DNA of 64,000 bases from Rhizobium sp. NXC14 (GTDB lineage: Bacteria > Pseudomonadota > Alphaproteobacteria > Rhizobiales > Rhizobiaceae), in NCBI RefSeq assembly GCF_002117485.1, contig NZ_CP021030.1, positions 127,001 through 191,000 on the forward strand, in the 5' to 3' direction. Numbering within the stretch: the first letter of the stretch is position 1; the number at the start of each line of letters is the position of its first letter. Below the pieces are notes generated by a model. The model made no database searches. It worked only from the letters and a program-made list of their open reading frames with translations, and was not told the origin of the DNA. The translations under genes were made by a program, and so were the position numbers. This document shows, piece by piece, positions 10,154-18,943 of the stretch.

Positions 10154-10477
10154 TCAAAACGGCAGCTTGAAGCCGGGCGGGATCGGCAGGCCGGCCGTGA
10201 GCGCCTTGGTCTTTTCGGCGGCGAGCGACTCGGCCTTGTCCTTGGCGTCCTTGTGAGCGGCAACGATCAGGTCCTCGAGGATCTCGACGTCGTCTTCCTT
10301 GAACAGCGAGGGGTCGATCTTCAGGCTCTTGAGTTCGCCCTTGCCTGAAATGACGACGGTGACGAGGCCGCCGCCCGCCTTGCCTTCGGCCGTCAGCTCG
10401 GCGATCTCCGCCTGCATCTGCTCCATCTTGGCCTGCATTTCCTTGACTTTGCCCATCATGCCCATGATGTCGCGCAT
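10154..10477 (-). CDS. YbaB/EbfC-family nucleoid-associated protein
   Basis: A 107-residue DNA-binding protein of the YbaB/EbfC family. The N-terminal amphipathic helix ([20 protein letters not shown]) and the strand [19 protein letters not shown] are typical; dimers bind DNA with low specificity. It sits 22 bp downstream of dnaX in the usual dnaX-ybaB order. A short perfect dyad (GATAGC...GCTATC within 10097-10119) follows its 3' end but lacks a clear T-run, so I do not call it a terminator. Confidence 0.94.
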   Translation of the reverse strand: MRDIMGMMGKVKEMQAKMEQMQAEIAELTAEGKAGGGLVTVVISGKGELKSLKIDPSLFKEDDVEILEDLIVAAHKDAKDKAESLAAEKTKALTAGLPIPPGFKLPF

Positions 10478-10499
10478 CGTCTCGCTCCTTGTTGAAACG

Positions 10500-12365
10500 T
10501 CAAAATTCTATGTCGTCGCCGGGCAGAATGTCACCTTCCTCGGATTCGGCGGCGGCCGGCGGCTTCAACTCGCCTTCCTCCTCCGGTTCGGGCGCCCGCA
10601 CGCGCACGTCGATGATCTTGGCGCCGGGGAAATGCGCCAGGATTGCCGCGACATCGGGATCCTGACGCGCATCGCTGACGCGCTGTTCCTGCGCCCTGGC
10701 TTCCGCCTCCACCATCGTCGGCGCGCCTTCCTCGCGGCTGGTGCTGACGATCCAGTGGATTCCAGTCCATTCCTTGAGCTTGACGGCGAGCTCGTTGAGC
10801 AGCGTATTCGGCGCGCCTTCGGTGAGGTTCACATCAAGCCGGCCGGGCTCAAGACGGACCGGCCGCACGAAGTTGCGCACCAGCGCCTTTAATTTGACGT
10901 CGCGCTTCTCGGCCGCAAGCTCGACGATATCGGCGATGGAATTGACACGCACGAGCGGCTTCGGAGCCTCTGCGGGCTTTGCCTCGGTACGACCGATATT
11001 CTGCGGCTCCGGATTAGGCACGGCGCGCAGCATCGCGGTAGGCCCCGAGGGCTGCGGCCGTGGTGTCGGCTCCGTCGCCCGTGCGGCAACGCTGCTCTGA
11101 TAGGGAACCCGCGTTCCGTTGCCGCCGCCGTTGCCCGAGGGCGAGGAGGGCCGCTGGCCGGCATTGTCGCCGGAAAACTCGGCAAGCCGCCGCGCCGCAT
11201 CCTCGGGCGCCGGCAGATGCGCCGCGTGCGCAAGCCGGATCAGCACCATTTCGGCAGCGCCCGCCGTGCGCGACGAACCTTCGGTTTCGGGAATGCCCTT
11301 CAGCAGCATCTGCCAGATGCGCGACAGCGTCGTCACCGCAACACCCCTGGCGAATTCCGCCGCCTTGGTGCGCTCGATCTCGCTCAGAGAAGGGTCGTTT
11401 GCCGCATCCGGCACATATTTCAGCCGCGTCACCAGATGGGTGAAATCGGCGAGATCGGTGAGCACGACCACCGGATTGGCGCCGGCCTCGTATTGGCTCT
11501 GGAATTCGCCGAGGGCAGCCGCCACGTCGCCCTTAATGACATGCTGAAAGAGATCGACGATCCGGGCGCGGTCGGCAAGGCCGAGCATGCCGCGCACGGC
11601 TTCAGCCTGCACGGCGCCGGCGCCATGGGCGATCGCCTGGTCGAGCAGCGACAGGCCGTCGCGCGCCGAGCCTTCGGCCGCGCGCGCGATCATCGCCAGC
11701 GCATCCGCTTCCGCCTCGATTCCTTCCTTGGCCGCTATTGTCGTGAACAGCCCGACGAGGTCCGACGCGCTGATGCGGCGCAGGTCGAAGCGCTGGCAGC
11801 GCGACAGCACGGTGATCGGCACCTTGCGGATCTCAGTGGTGGCGAAGATGAACTTCACATGCTCCGGCGGCTCTTCCAAGGTCTTCAACAGACCGTTGAA
11901 GGCCTGGGTCGACAGCATGTGCACTTCGTCGATGATATAGACCTTGTAGCGGGCCGCAACCGGCCGGTAGCGCACCTGTTCGATGATCTCTCTTATATCG
12001 TCGATACCGGTATGCGAAGCGGCATCCATTTCGATCACATCGACATGCCGGCCTTCCATAATCGCCTGGCAATGTTCGCCCGGCACGCGCAGGTCGATCG
12101 TCGGCTTGTCGATATCGGCTGTCTTGAAGTTCAGCGCTCGCGCCAGGATGCGCGCCGTCGTTGTCTTGCCGACGCCGCGCACGCCGGTCAGCATATAGGC
12201 CTGGGCAATGCGGCCGGTCTCGAAGGCGTTGGTGAGCGTGCGGACCATCGGCTCCTGGCCGACCATCAGGTCCGTGAAATCCTTGGGGCGGTATTTGCGA
12301 GCCAGCACCCGGTATCCGGTGCCCGTCGAGGCGGCATCTTTTGATTGTCGCTCGGTATCGCTCAT
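10500..12365 (-). CDS. dnaX: DNA polymerase III subunit gamma/tau
   Basis: The clamp-loader ATPase of the replicative polymerase, 621 residues. Walker A is GVRGVGKTT at 61-69, followed by the DEVH box ([10 protein letters not shown]) and the sensor-1 region ([12 protein letters not shown]). A Pro/Ala/Ser-rich linker (about 380-490) leads to a tau-type C-terminal domain. The region that carries the zinc cysteines in E. coli keeps only one cysteine (C99). The start is the ATG at 12365 (MSDTERQS); an upstream in-frame ATG at 12518 would translate through the SRP RNA gene and is rejected. I saw no obvious A-rich slippery site for a programmed frameshift. Confidence 0.96.
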   Translation of the reverse strand: MSDTERQSKDAASTGTGYRVLARKYRPKDFTDLMVGQEPMVRTLTNAFETGRIAQAYMLTGVRGVGKTTTARILARALNFKTADIDKPTIDLRVPGEHCQAIMEGRHVDVIEMDAASHTGIDDIREIIEQVRYRPVAARYKVYIIDEVHMLSTQAFNGLLKTLEEPPEHVKFIFATTEIRKVPITVLSRCQRFDLRRISASDLVGLFTTIAAKEGIEAEADALAMIARAAEGSARDGLSLLDQAIAHGAGAVQAEAVRGMLGLADRARIVDLFQHVIKGDVAAALGEFQSQYEAGANPVVVLTDLADFTHLVTRLKYVPDAANDPSLSEIERTKAAEFARGVAVTTLSRIWQMLLKGIPETEGSSRTAGAAEMVLIRLAHAAHLPAPEDAARRLAEFSGDNAGQRPSSPSGNGGGNGTRVPYQSSVAARATEPTPRPQPSGPTAMLRAVPNPEPQNIGRTEAKPAEAPKPLVRVNSIADIVELAAEKRDVKLKALVRNFVRPVRLEPGRLDVNLTEGAPNTLLNELAVKLKEWTGIHWIVSTSREEGAPTMVEAEARAQEQRVSDARQDPDVAAILAHFPGAKIIDVRVRAPEPEEEGELKPPAAAESEEGDILPGDDIEF

Positions 12366-12411
12366 CGCCCTGCTTGTCGCTCGAATTGTCGAGCATTTCG
12401 TGGAGAGAAGG

Positions 12412-12508
12412 TGGGAGGCTGGCACGATGACCCGTGCCGGGCTCGTTAGGGCTGCTTCCTTCCGGACCTGACCCGGTTGGCGAGTGGCTCGTCCACCACC
12501 AACCTCCC
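12412..12508 (-). ncRNA. ffs: Signal recognition particle small RNA (4.5S type)
   Basis: About 97 nt with the universally conserved SRP core: the minus strand contains GGTCAGGTCCGGAAGGAAGC followed by AGCC, which forms the apical Ffh-binding hairpin. The ends GGGAGG (12503-12508) and CCTCCC (12413-12418) pair to close the rod. This RNA with Ffh targets nascent membrane proteins. It lies just upstream of dnaX on the same strand, a common bacterial arrangement. The exact ends are estimated from the closing helix. Confidence 0.95.
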
Positions 12509-12596
12509 GGATGCACATATCGGCAATATCGTCATCAAAAGCAAGCCAACATCCAAAAAAACTGCTAGTCCTAGGAAAAGACAGGAGGAATGTCCC

Positions 12597-13007
12597 TTGG
12601 ACGGTTTTGTGCTCGACCCCCGGCTGGAAAACGACAGCGTCAGCATCATGGTCACCGGTCTCTGTGATCTCAGATTATCCAAGGATGCCCGCTGGCCGTG
12701 GCTCATTCTGGTCCCGCGCCGGGCTGGAATTACCGAAATCTTCGAGTTGACGCCGCTCGATCAGGTGCTGCTCGCCTTCGAGACCGATCTCGTCGCCAAG
12801 GCCTTGAAGGAAATCACCGGCGCGACAAAAATCAATGTCGGGGCTCTTGGCAATATCGTCCGCCAGCTTCATGTTCATGTCGTTGCCCGCTTCGAAGGCG
12901 ACGCCAACTGGCCGGGTCCCGTCTGGGGTTTCGAGCGCGCCGAGCCTTACGAGGACGCAAGGAGAGACGAATTCACAGCAAAGCTGCGGGAAGCCCTTTC
13001 ATCATGA
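12597..13007 (+). CDS. HIT domain-containing protein
   Basis: A 136-residue histidine-triad nucleotide-binding protein. The core helix-strand reads NVGALGNIVRQLHVHVVAR; the triad is reduced to H-V-H-V-V, as seen in a rhizobial HIT subgroup. These proteins hydrolyse or bind nucleotide derivatives; the substrate is unknown. The start is taken as the TTG at 12597 because AGGAGG lies 8 bp before it and earlier in-frame codons would run into the SRP RNA gene. Its stop overlaps the nudC start (ATGA), so the two genes are probably translationally coupled. Confidence 0.87.
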   Translation: MDGFVLDPRLENDSVSIMVTGLCDLRLSKDARWPWLILVPRRAGITEIFELTPLDQVLLAFETDLVAKALKEITGATKINVGALGNIVRQLHVHVVARFEGDANWPGPVWGFERAEPYEDARRDEFTAKLREALSS

Positions 13008-13963
13008 ACCATTCGCTTTTCGATTCGGATGTGCCGCATCCGGAACCCAGCAATCTCACTGCCTTTGCCGCCAACGACCTCAATCGCGATTCCGAACACC
13101 GGGACGAACATTCCGTCGAAAGGGCGCTGGCAAAGGACGGTACCCATATCTTCGCATTCGCCCAGGACAAGCTGGTGCTGAAACATGACGGCCAGGTGCT
13201 CGATCCGCTGTTTGCCCGTTACGAACTGCAGGAATTGCAGCCGAATTGGGACGAGACTGTGCTGCTCGGCTACCGCAAATCAGGCGAGCCGCGCCTTGCC
13301 GTTCCCGTCGGCATCGACGTCGAGGACCTTGCCAGCCAATACAAGCCGGCCGACGGCCGCACGCTGTTTCGCGAGATGCTGATCGACGAAGTCTTGCTCG
13401 GCGAATTCGCTCAGGCCGCAAGCCTCATCCGCTGGAATGGCGACAACCGCTTTTGCGGCCGTTGCGGCGCGGCGATGGAGATTCATATCGGCGGCTACAA
13501 GCGCGTCTGCACCGCCTGCGAACACATGATCTTCCCTCGAACCGACCCCGTCGTCATCATGCTGACGATCGATGAGCAGCGCGGCCTCTGCCTGCTTGGC
13601 CGCAGCCCGCATTTTGCGCCCGGAATGTATTCCTGTCTTGCGGGCTTCGTTGAACCCGGCGAGACCATCGAGAATGCCGTGCGCCGCGAAACGCTGGAGG
13701 AATCGGGCATCCGCACCGGCCGCATCCGCTATCATGCCTCGCAGCCCTGGCCGATGCCGCATTCGCTGATGATCGGCTGTTACGCTGAGGCCAAATCGAC
13801 CGAAATTACGCGCGACGAGACGGAACTCGAGGATTGCCGCTGGTTCACCCGCGAGGAAACAATTGAGATGCTGGAACGCCCGAGTGCGACGGGCAAGGCC
13901 TCTCCGCCGAAAGGGGCGATCGCCCACCGCCTGATGCGCGACTGGGCGGAGTGGAAGCGGTAA
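13004..13963 (+). CDS. nudC: NAD(+)/NADH diphosphatase
   Basis: A 319-residue NudC-type Nudix hydrolase. It cleaves NADH to NMNH and AMP, and in E. coli also removes NAD caps from RNA. An N-terminal NUDIX-like domain is followed by a four-cysteine zinc ribbon (CGRCGAAMEI...CTAC) and a Nudix box that begins GFVEPGETIENAVRRETLEE. The downstream SQPWPMPHSLMIG segment is the NADH pyrophosphatase signature (SQPWPFPxS). It overlaps the HIT gene by four bases and is followed 4 bp later by a WYL regulator, suggesting a short operon. Confidence 0.95.
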   Translation: MNHSLFDSDVPHPEPSNLTAFAANDLNRDSEHRDEHSVERALAKDGTHIFAFAQDKLVLKHDGQVLDPLFARYELQELQPNWDETVLLGYRKSGEPRLAVPVGIDVEDLASQYKPADGRTLFREMLIDEVLLGEFAQAASLIRWNGDNRFCGRCGAAMEIHIGGYKRVCTACEHMIFPRTDPVVIMLTIDEQRGLCLLGRSPHFAPGMYSCLAGFVEPGETIENAVRRETLEESGIRTGRIRYHASQPWPMPHSLMIGCYAEAKSTEITRDETELEDCRWFTREETIEMLERPSATGKASPPKGAIAHRLMRDWAEWKR

Positions 13964-13967
13964 CACC

Positions 13968-14663
13968 ATGCCGGTCGCCCGCTCGGAACGGCTGCTGACG
14001 CTGCTGCAGACGCTTCGGCGTTATCGGCGGCCGGTGACTGGAACTGTTCTTGCCCAGGAAACCGGCGTCAGTCTTCGCACGCTCTATCGCGATATTGCCA
14101 GCCTGCAGGCCCAGGGCGCGATGATCGAAGGCGAAGCGGGCATCGGCTATGTGCTGAAGCCCGGCTTTATGCTGCCGCCGATGATGTTTTCCGAAGAAGA
14201 GCTGGAAGCCTTGGTGCTCGGTTCGCGTTGGGTGGCCCGCGCGGCCGAGCCGCGCCTTGCCGGCGCCGGCGCCGATGCGCTCGCCAAGATCGTCGCCGTG
14301 CTGCCGGCCGACATGCGTGACATGGTCGATTCGGCGACACTCTTCGTCGGCCGCAAGCGCCAGGACGAGGACAGGGCCGATGTTTCGGCTATCCGCAAGG
14401 CGATCCGTCTGGAGCGCGTGCTCGAACTGCATTACGGCGACGAGCAGGGCCGTATCTCCCGTCGCCGTGTCTGGCCCTTCGCGCTCGGCTATTTCGAGCA
14501 TGTGCGCATCATCATGGCCTGGTGCGAACTGCGCCAGGATTTCCGCCATTTCCGCACCGATCGCATCATTGATATGGCGGTCCATGAGATGCGTTATCCC
14601 CGTCGCCGCACAGCGCTCCTAAAGGAATGGCGCGAGACGCAGGACGTGCCGCTGGAGACCTGA
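13968..14663 (+). CDS. YafY-type transcriptional regulator (HTH + WYL domain)
   Basis: A 231-residue regulator. Residues of about 1-60 form a DeoR/HTH_11 winged helix (LLQTLRRYRRPVTGTVLAQE, SLRTLYRDIASLQAQG). Residues of about 135-220 form a WYL-type ligand-sensing domain (KAIRLERVLELHYGDEQGR...). The ligand is unknown. It starts 4 bp after nudC. Directly downstream is one copy of a CTGCTGCCA dyad, and a second copy lies before the glyoxalase-like gene at 15198, so these are likely operators for this protein. The pairing of YafY-type regulators with VOC proteins is common in rhizobia, to my recollection. Confidence 0.9.
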   Translation: MPVARSERLLTLLQTLRRYRRPVTGTVLAQETGVSLRTLYRDIASLQAQGAMIEGEAGIGYVLKPGFMLPPMMFSEEELEALVLGSRWVARAAEPRLAGAGADALAKIVAVLPADMRDMVDSATLFVGRKRQDEDRADVSAIRKAIRLERVLELHYGDEQGRISRRRVWPFALGYFEHVRIIMAWCELRQDFRHFRTDRIIDMAVHEMRYPRRRTALLKEWRETQDVPLET

Positions 14664-14666
14664 ACG

Positions 14667-14689
14667 CTGCTGCCATAAACTGTCAGCAG
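14667..14689. promoter_or_regulatory. Candidate WYL-regulator operator, copy 1
   Basis: An inverted repeat with arms CTGCTGCCA and TGTCAGCAG around TAAAC. It begins immediately after the WYL regulator gene and lies upstream of the small gene at 14807. It differs from copy 2 at only two positions. Confidence 0.55.
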
Positions 14690-14717
14690 GGAGAGCTATT
14701 ATCAGTCTCACTTTACT

Positions 14718-14754
14718 ACAGCGCCGCGCGTCTTCGGACGCGCAAGGACGCTGT
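14718..14754. repeat. Rhizobial dispersed palindrome
   Basis: An imperfect palindrome running from ACAGCGCCGCGCGTC to GACGCGCAAGGACGCTGT. Related hairpins occur at 19047-19086 (reverse orientation), 31755-31795 and 60612-60646, so it belongs to a dispersed intergenic repeat family. Confidence 0.7.
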
Positions 14755-14806
14755 GACATCCAGGTTTAGCGCATCGTGCCGATGCGCTTGGGAAGGAGTA
14801 CTGATC

Positions 14807-15067
14807 ATGGTAACGCCGCCAGTCATTCAACAGGCCGGTGATCGCTTCGCCTCCGACAGCTTTGCCGATATCATTTCGGCCGAAACCTTTGCTGACGTCC
14901 GGCAGTCGGCAGGCTCCGGCCGACTGCGCCTGGCTATGAGCTTTTTCCGGTTCTCCGAGAGCAACCGCTCGAAACTCGATATCGAAGCCATACCGGATTC
15001 CCGCAAGCGCGACCTCGGTTTCATGGATGGGCGCAACCCGCGCCTCCAGGACCGGTTCCCGCTCTAA
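14807..15067 (+). CDS. Small hypothetical protein (86 aa), DUF1127-like tail
   Basis: An 86-residue protein with no recognised domain. The ATG at 14807 has an excellent ribosome site (GGAAGGAG, 8 bp upstream), which supports translation. The C-terminal half (DIEAIPDSRKRDLGFMDGR) vaguely recalls the short helix of DUF1127 proteins, where a similar LxDIGL pattern occurs, but it lacks their Arg-rich run. It lies between the two copies of the putative WYL operator, so it may be under the same regulator. No function is assigned. Confidence 0.6.
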   Translation: MVTPPVIQQAGDRFASDSFADIISAETFADVRQSAGSGRLRLAMSFFRFSESNRSKLDIEAIPDSRKRDLGFMDGRNPRLQDRFPL

Positions 15068-15129
15068 ATATCTGATTGTCCAACTCATCCACTCGCCGAG
15101 AACGGGCGTTGCCTTTGCAGCGCCTTTTG

Positions 15130-15160
15130 TTTCCTGCTGCCATAAATTGGCAGCAGGAAA
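15130..15160. promoter_or_regulatory. Candidate WYL-regulator operator, copy 2
   Basis: A perfect dyad with 13-bp arms (TTTCCTGCTGCCA and TGGCAGCAGGAAA) around TAAAT, 38 bp before the VOC gene start. No T-run follows on the plus strand, which argues against a simple terminator, and the core is shared with copy 1 at 14667. Confidence 0.6.
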
Positions 15161-15197
15161 TCTCGCCGACCCAACTTACTGCAACGGGAGAACCGAA

Positions 15198-15566
15198 ATG
15201 ACCAGCCCCAATCTGATAATTCTCTATGTCAAGGATCCGGCAGAGAGCGCGAGCTTCTATCGGAACCTCCTGAACCGCGAGCCGGCCGTCGAAGCGCCGA
15301 ATTTCGTCGCCTTCCCGCTCGATGGCGGCTTCACCCTTGGTCTCTGGCGGCGCAGCAAGGTCGAGCCGCAGCCCTCGGCCATCGGCAATCGAGGCGAAGT
15401 GGCCTTCATGCTGGCGGGAGAAAATGCCGTCGCCAGGCAATATGATGACTGGCGTCAGCGTGGCCTGCCGATTGCCCAGGAACTGACTGAACTCGATTTC
15501 GGCCCGACCTTCGTCGTGCTCGACCCGGACGGGCATCGGCTCCGCGTATGCGAGCCGGATAAATAA
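15198..15566 (+). CDS. VOC-family (glyoxalase/bleomycin resistance-like) protein
   Basis: A 122-residue vicinal-oxygen-chelate domain protein. It opens with LIILYVKDPAESASFYRNLL and ends with FVVLDPDGHRLRVCEPDK, the two halves of the beta-alpha-beta-beta-beta repeat. The family includes metal-dependent glyoxalases, dioxygenases and drug-binding proteins; metal ligands cannot be fixed with confidence here. The ATG at 15198 follows AACGGGAG. The upstream 31-bp dyad suggests repression by the neighbouring WYL regulator. It is convergent with pheA. Confidence 0.9.
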   Translation: MTSPNLIILYVKDPAESASFYRNLLNREPAVEAPNFVAFPLDGGFTLGLWRRSKVEPQPSAIGNRGEVAFMLAGENAVARQYDDWRQRGLPIAQELTELDFGPTFVVLDPDGHRLRVCEPDK

Positions 15567-15585
15567 TGAGAGAGCGCAAGGCCTG

Positions 15586-16440
15586 TTAAAGCAGGCCTCG
15601 CATCACATGCCCCTTGTAGACCCCGAGGATGCGCACCTTTTCGGAGAAGAAACGCAGCTCCTCCAATGCTCGGCGAACGTTCGGATCGTTCGGATGGCCC
15701 TCGATATCGGCGTAGAATTGCGTCGCCACGAATTTTCCGCCGAGCTGATAGCTTTCGAGCTTCGTCATGTTGATGTTGTTCGTCGCAAACCCGCCGAGCG
15801 CCTTGTAAAGCGCAGCCGGAATGTTGCGAACGTTGAAGACGAAGGTGGTGACGACCTTTTCCTCAGCCGAAGTGCGTTGCGCCCATTCCTCATCGCGCGA
15901 CAGGATCACGAAACGGGTGACGTTGTTTTCCGTGTCCTCGACATTCTCGGCGACGATCTCCAGCCCGTAGAGATCAGCGGCAAGGCGCGGAGCAAGCGCC
16001 GCCATCGAGCGATCGCCGGTTTCCTTCACGAATTTTGCCGCCCCGGCCGTATCGCCGGCGATGACAGGCTTCCAGCCGTGAGCGCGCACAATCTTGCGGC
16101 ACTGTCCGAGGGCGTGGATATGGCTGTGGACGGTGCGGATCTCATCCTTGGTGACCCCGGGCAGAACCATCAGCTGAAAGCGGATCGGCATGAAATATTC
16201 GCCGATGATATGCAGCCGCGATTCCGGCAGCAGATGATGGATGTCGGCGACGCGTCCGGCAATGGTATTCTCGATCGGGATCATTGCGATATCGGCGTCG
16301 CCATTGTCGACCGCCGTGAAGGCATCCTCGAAAGTCTGGCAGGGCAGCGGCTCCATTGTCGGAAACATGTCGCGGCAGGCCATGTCGGAATTGGCGCCGA
16401 ATTCGCCCTGGAAGGCGATCCTGTTGGTCTTGATGTTCAT
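15586..16440 (-). CDS. pheA: Prephenate dehydratase
   Basis: A monofunctional, 284-residue prephenate dehydratase (phenylpyruvate-forming step of phenylalanine synthesis) without a fused chorismate mutase. The catalytic domain spans about 1-180, with IPIENTIAGRVADIHHLL and the NNVTRFVIL segment holding the catalytic Thr-Arg-Phe. A C-terminal ACT domain (about 200-280; NNINMTKLESYQLGG) is expected to give phenylalanine feedback control. The ATG at 16440 gives the usual MNIKTNRIAFQGEFGANSD start; longer in-frame sequence upstream overlaps kdsB and is rejected. kdsB ends 10 bp upstream, so the two are probably cotranscribed. Confidence 0.95.
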   Translation of the reverse strand: MNIKTNRIAFQGEFGANSDMACRDMFPTMEPLPCQTFEDAFTAVDNGDADIAMIPIENTIAGRVADIHHLLPESRLHIIGEYFMPIRFQLMVLPGVTKDEIRTVHSHIHALGQCRKIVRAHGWKPVIAGDTAGAAKFVKETGDRSMAALAPRLAADLYGLEIVAENVEDTENNVTRFVILSRDEEWAQRTSAEEKVVTTFVFNVRNIPAALYKALGGFATNNINMTKLESYQLGGKFVATQFYADIEGHPNDPNVRRALEELRFFSEKVRILGVYKGHVMRGLL

Positions 16441-16450
16441 GATAGTCCCG

Positions 16451-17206
16451 TTAGTTCTGCCGTGCAGAGAGGATGCGTCGCGCTTTTTCGAGGTCGGCCG
16501 GAGTATCGACACCGAGCGGAACCGTGTCAACGATCTCGGCATCTATGCGCATGCCGGCCTCCAGCGCCCGCAATTGTTCCAGCGATTCCCGCTTTTCGAG
16601 TGTCGACGGACCGAGCGAGACGAACCGTTCGAGCGCCGCGCGCCGATAGGCGTAGAGGCCGATATGATGGTACAGCGGCCCCTTGCCGTAGGGCGCCGTC
16701 GCGCGCGTGAAGTAGAGGCCGCGCAGGCGGGTGTCGGAAATCGGAGAGCCGATGACCTTGACGATGTGGGGCGCGGTCTTGTCCTCCTCATTATCGATTT
16801 CGATGGTCAGCGTGCCGATATCGACCGCTTCGTTCTCGAGGGGGCGCAAGGCCGCCCGCACCGTTTCCGGCTCGATTGTCGGCAGGTCGCCCTGGACGTT
16901 GACGATGAACTTCGCCCTGCCGTCCGGATCAACCTTCTTCAACGCCTCGAAGATGCGGTCCGAGCCGGATTGATGATCCTTGCTGGTCATGACGACTTCG
17001 AAGCCGGCGGCGGCAACCGTATCGAACACCTGCGGATCGTCGACGGCGACGACGACCCGGCCGATTTCGGCTTCTTTTGCGCGCATCGCCACCTGCACGA
17101 TCATCGGCAGTCCACAAATATCGGCGAGCGGCTTGCCCGGAAGCCGAGTGGAGGCCATCCGTGCCGGGATCAATACGAGCACGTCGTCGAAATTTGAATC
17201 ACGCAT
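16451..17206 (-). CDS. kdsB: 3-deoxy-manno-octulosonate cytidylyltransferase
   Basis: A 251-residue CMP-KDO synthetase. It activates KDO with CTP for lipopolysaccharide inner-core assembly in the cytoplasm. The nucleotide-binding N-terminus reads [19 protein letters not shown], and [14 protein letters not shown] plus [14 protein letters not shown] are family signatures. It is followed 10 bp later by pheA. The divergent cycM lies 153 bp away, so the promoters for both fall in that gap. Confidence 0.96.
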   Translation of the reverse strand: MRDSNFDDVLVLIPARMASTRLPGKPLADICGLPMIVQVAMRAKEAEIGRVVVAVDDPQVFDTVAAAGFEVVMTSKDHQSGSDRIFEALKKVDPDGRAKFIVNVQGDLPTIEPETVRAALRPLENEAVDIGTLTIEIDNEEDKTAPHIVKVIGSPISDTRLRGLYFTRATAPYGKGPLYHHIGLYAYRRAALERFVSLGPSTLEKRESLEQLRALEAGMRIDAEIVDTVPLGVDTPADLEKARRILSARQN

Positions 17207-17359
17207 TGTTCGGGCCTTCTATTCCGGGCTGAAAAGTGTCAAAAAGTCTCACGCATAAGACCATTTAGACAGTTGCAACGAACAGTCAAAAGACATAGGT
17301 TCCGCGCGATTTCAAGATGGTCCGGTTCTGGTCTGCCGGCTGCAAGGGGAGCATTGCAG

Positions 17360-17923
17360 ATGAATTCATACGTCAATACGGCCGTGGGGGCACTGCTCGG
17401 AACGATTTTCGTTCTGATGTCGGTCTCCATCGCGTCCGAGGGGATCTTCCATTCCGAAGCGCCGGAGAAGGAAGGTTTCGCGATCGTTGCCGAAGAGGCG
17501 CCTGCCGCCGGCGGTGAAGCTGCGCCGGCTGCTGCCGTTCCGATCGCCCAGTTGCTCGCTTCTGCAGATGCCAAGGCCGGTGAAGCGATCTTCAAGAAGT
17601 GTCAGGCCTGTCATGACGGCACCAAAGGCGGACCGAACAAGGTCGGTCCGAACCTCTTTGGTGTCGTAGATCGCCCGATCGCCTCGCATGAGGGCTTTGC
17701 CTATTCCGCTGCGATGAAGGATTTCTCCAAGGGCGGCAGCGAGAAGTGGACTTTCGAGAACCTCAACAAGTTCCTGCTGGCGCCGAAGAAGGACGTTCCA
17801 GGCACCGCGATGGGCTTCGCCGGTCTGGCGAAGGATCAGGATCGCGCCAACGTCATCCTCTACCTGCACACGCTCGCTGATTCGCCGGTGCCGCTTCCGG
17901 ATCCGAAAACGGCCACGCAGTGA
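17360..17923 (+). CDS. cycM: Membrane-anchored cytochrome c (CycM type)
   Basis: A 187-residue class I cytochrome c of the c552/CycM type. An N-terminal hydrophobic segment (about residues 7-27) acts as an uncleaved anchor, followed by an Ala/Glu/Pro-rich linker and one heme site, KKCQACHDG. The probable axial methionine lies in [10 protein letters not shown]. It would carry electrons between complex III and an aa3-type oxidase at the periplasmic face. The ATG at 17360 follows AGGGGAGC. A strong bidirectional terminator follows at 17948-17975. Confidence 0.93.
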   Translation: MNSYVNTAVGALLGTIFVLMSVSIASEGIFHSEAPEKEGFAIVAEEAPAAGGEAAPAAAVPIAQLLASADAKAGEAIFKKCQACHDGTKGGPNKVGPNLFGVVDRPIASHEGFAYSAAMKDFSKGGSEKWTFENLNKFLLAPKKDVPGTAMGFAGLAKDQDRANVILYLHTLADSPVPLPDPKTATQ

Positions 17924-17947
17924 ACGGCATGATGATCGCATTCATGG

Positions 17948-17975
17948 AAAAGCCCGGCTCGCAAGCCGGGCTTTT
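17948..17975. terminator. Bidirectional intrinsic terminator
   Basis: A perfect 12-bp stem AAAAGCCCGGCT/AGCCGGGCTTTT with loop CGCA, flanked by A- and T-rich runs, between cycM (plus) and the AEC permease (minus). It should terminate both convergent genes. Confidence 0.9.
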
Positions 17976-17995
17976 CTTATTATGCCGAGACCCGC

Positions 17996-18943
17996 TCAGG
18001 CGCCCAGGAAATAAGCCCAGAGCGAGACCGTGATGGCGCCGAGCGCCGTTGTCACCGTGATCGTCGAGGCGGCGAGGCTGTGGCCGACGCCGAACCGGTT
18101 GGCGATCAGCCAGGCGTTGACGCCTGTCGGCACCGACGAGGTCAGCACGATCGCTGCCGTCCATGCAGGGCTGAGGCCGAGGAGATGGCTCGCCGCCCAG
18201 ACGCAACCGGGCAGCAGCAGCAGCTTTAAACTCGAGGTGACGCTGGCAATGCCGAAATTGCCGGAGACGCCGTATCTCTCCAGCGCCATGCCGAGCGAGA
18301 TCAGCGCCGCCGGACCGGCAATGCCGGCGATCTGATTGACGACCGTCGCCAGCGTCGCCGTCATGGTAAGGCCGGAAAGATGCATGGCCATGCCGGCCGC
18401 AAGCCCGATGACCAGCGGATTGCGTATGAGATTGATGACGATCTGGCGAAGCACGAACACCATGCTGCGGTCGCTTTTGCCGGCGATCTTGCGCTCCGCG
18501 TGCTCCATCAGCACTGTGCCGGCGACCATCATGACAGGCAGATGCACGGCAAGCAGGATCGACAACGCCACCAGCCCTTCGTCGCCGATGGTCCGCTGAA
18601 CGAGCGGCAGCCCGATGAAGACGTTGTTGGCAAAGGCTGAGGACACCCCGGCAAGTACGCCGATCCGTTCGTCGCGGCCGAAAAGCCGTGTGGCGGCGAT
18701 ATGCCCGGCCGTCCAGGTGATGGCGACGCCGGAGAAATAGACGATCCAGAGCCGGAAAGGGGAGGCGCCGTGGAAATCCGCTTCGGCGATGGTGCGGAAG
18801 AGCAGAAGCGGCACGGCGATCTTGAAGACGAATTCGCTGAGCGCGTCGCCGACATTCGATGCCATCAGGCCGCTGCGAACGATCACCCAGCCGATGAGGA
18901 TCAGGATGAAGATAGGAAGGACGTCGAGAATGATGGCTGACAT
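17996..18943 (-). CDS. AEC-family transporter (auxin efflux carrier-like permease)
   Basis: A 315-residue inner-membrane protein with about ten hydrophobic segments in two blocks, as expected for the AEC/bile-acid-transporter fold. The N-terminus MSAIILDVLPIFILILIGWV and the mid-protein stretch NVFIGLPLVQRTIGDEG (the broken-helix region NxxxxGxP) are family features. Bacterial members export or import malonate, malate or similar organic anions; the substrate is not predictable here. It is a single gene, convergent with cycM and divergent from adenosine kinase. Confidence 0.9.
   Translation of the reverse strand: MSAIILDVLPIFILILIGWVIVRSGLMASNVGDALSEFVFKIAVPLLLFRTIAEADFHGASPFRLWIVYFSGVAITWTAGHIAATRLFGRDERIGVLAGVSSAFANNVFIGLPLVQRTIGDEGLVALSILLAVHLPVMMVAGTVLMEHAERKIAGKSDRSMVFVLRQIVINLIRNPLVIGLAAGMAMHLSGLTMTATLATVVNQIAGIAGPAALISLGMALERYGVSGNFGIASVTSSLKLLLLPGCVWAASHLLGLSPAWTAAIVLTSSVPTGVNAWLIANRFGVGHSLAASTITVTTALGAITVSLWAYFLGA

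Noticed and set aside
12366..12518. N-terminal extension of dnaX from an upstream in-frame ATG
   Set aside because: It would translate through the SRP RNA gene, and the extra sequence has no family match. The ATG at 12365 begins the normal DnaX N-terminus.
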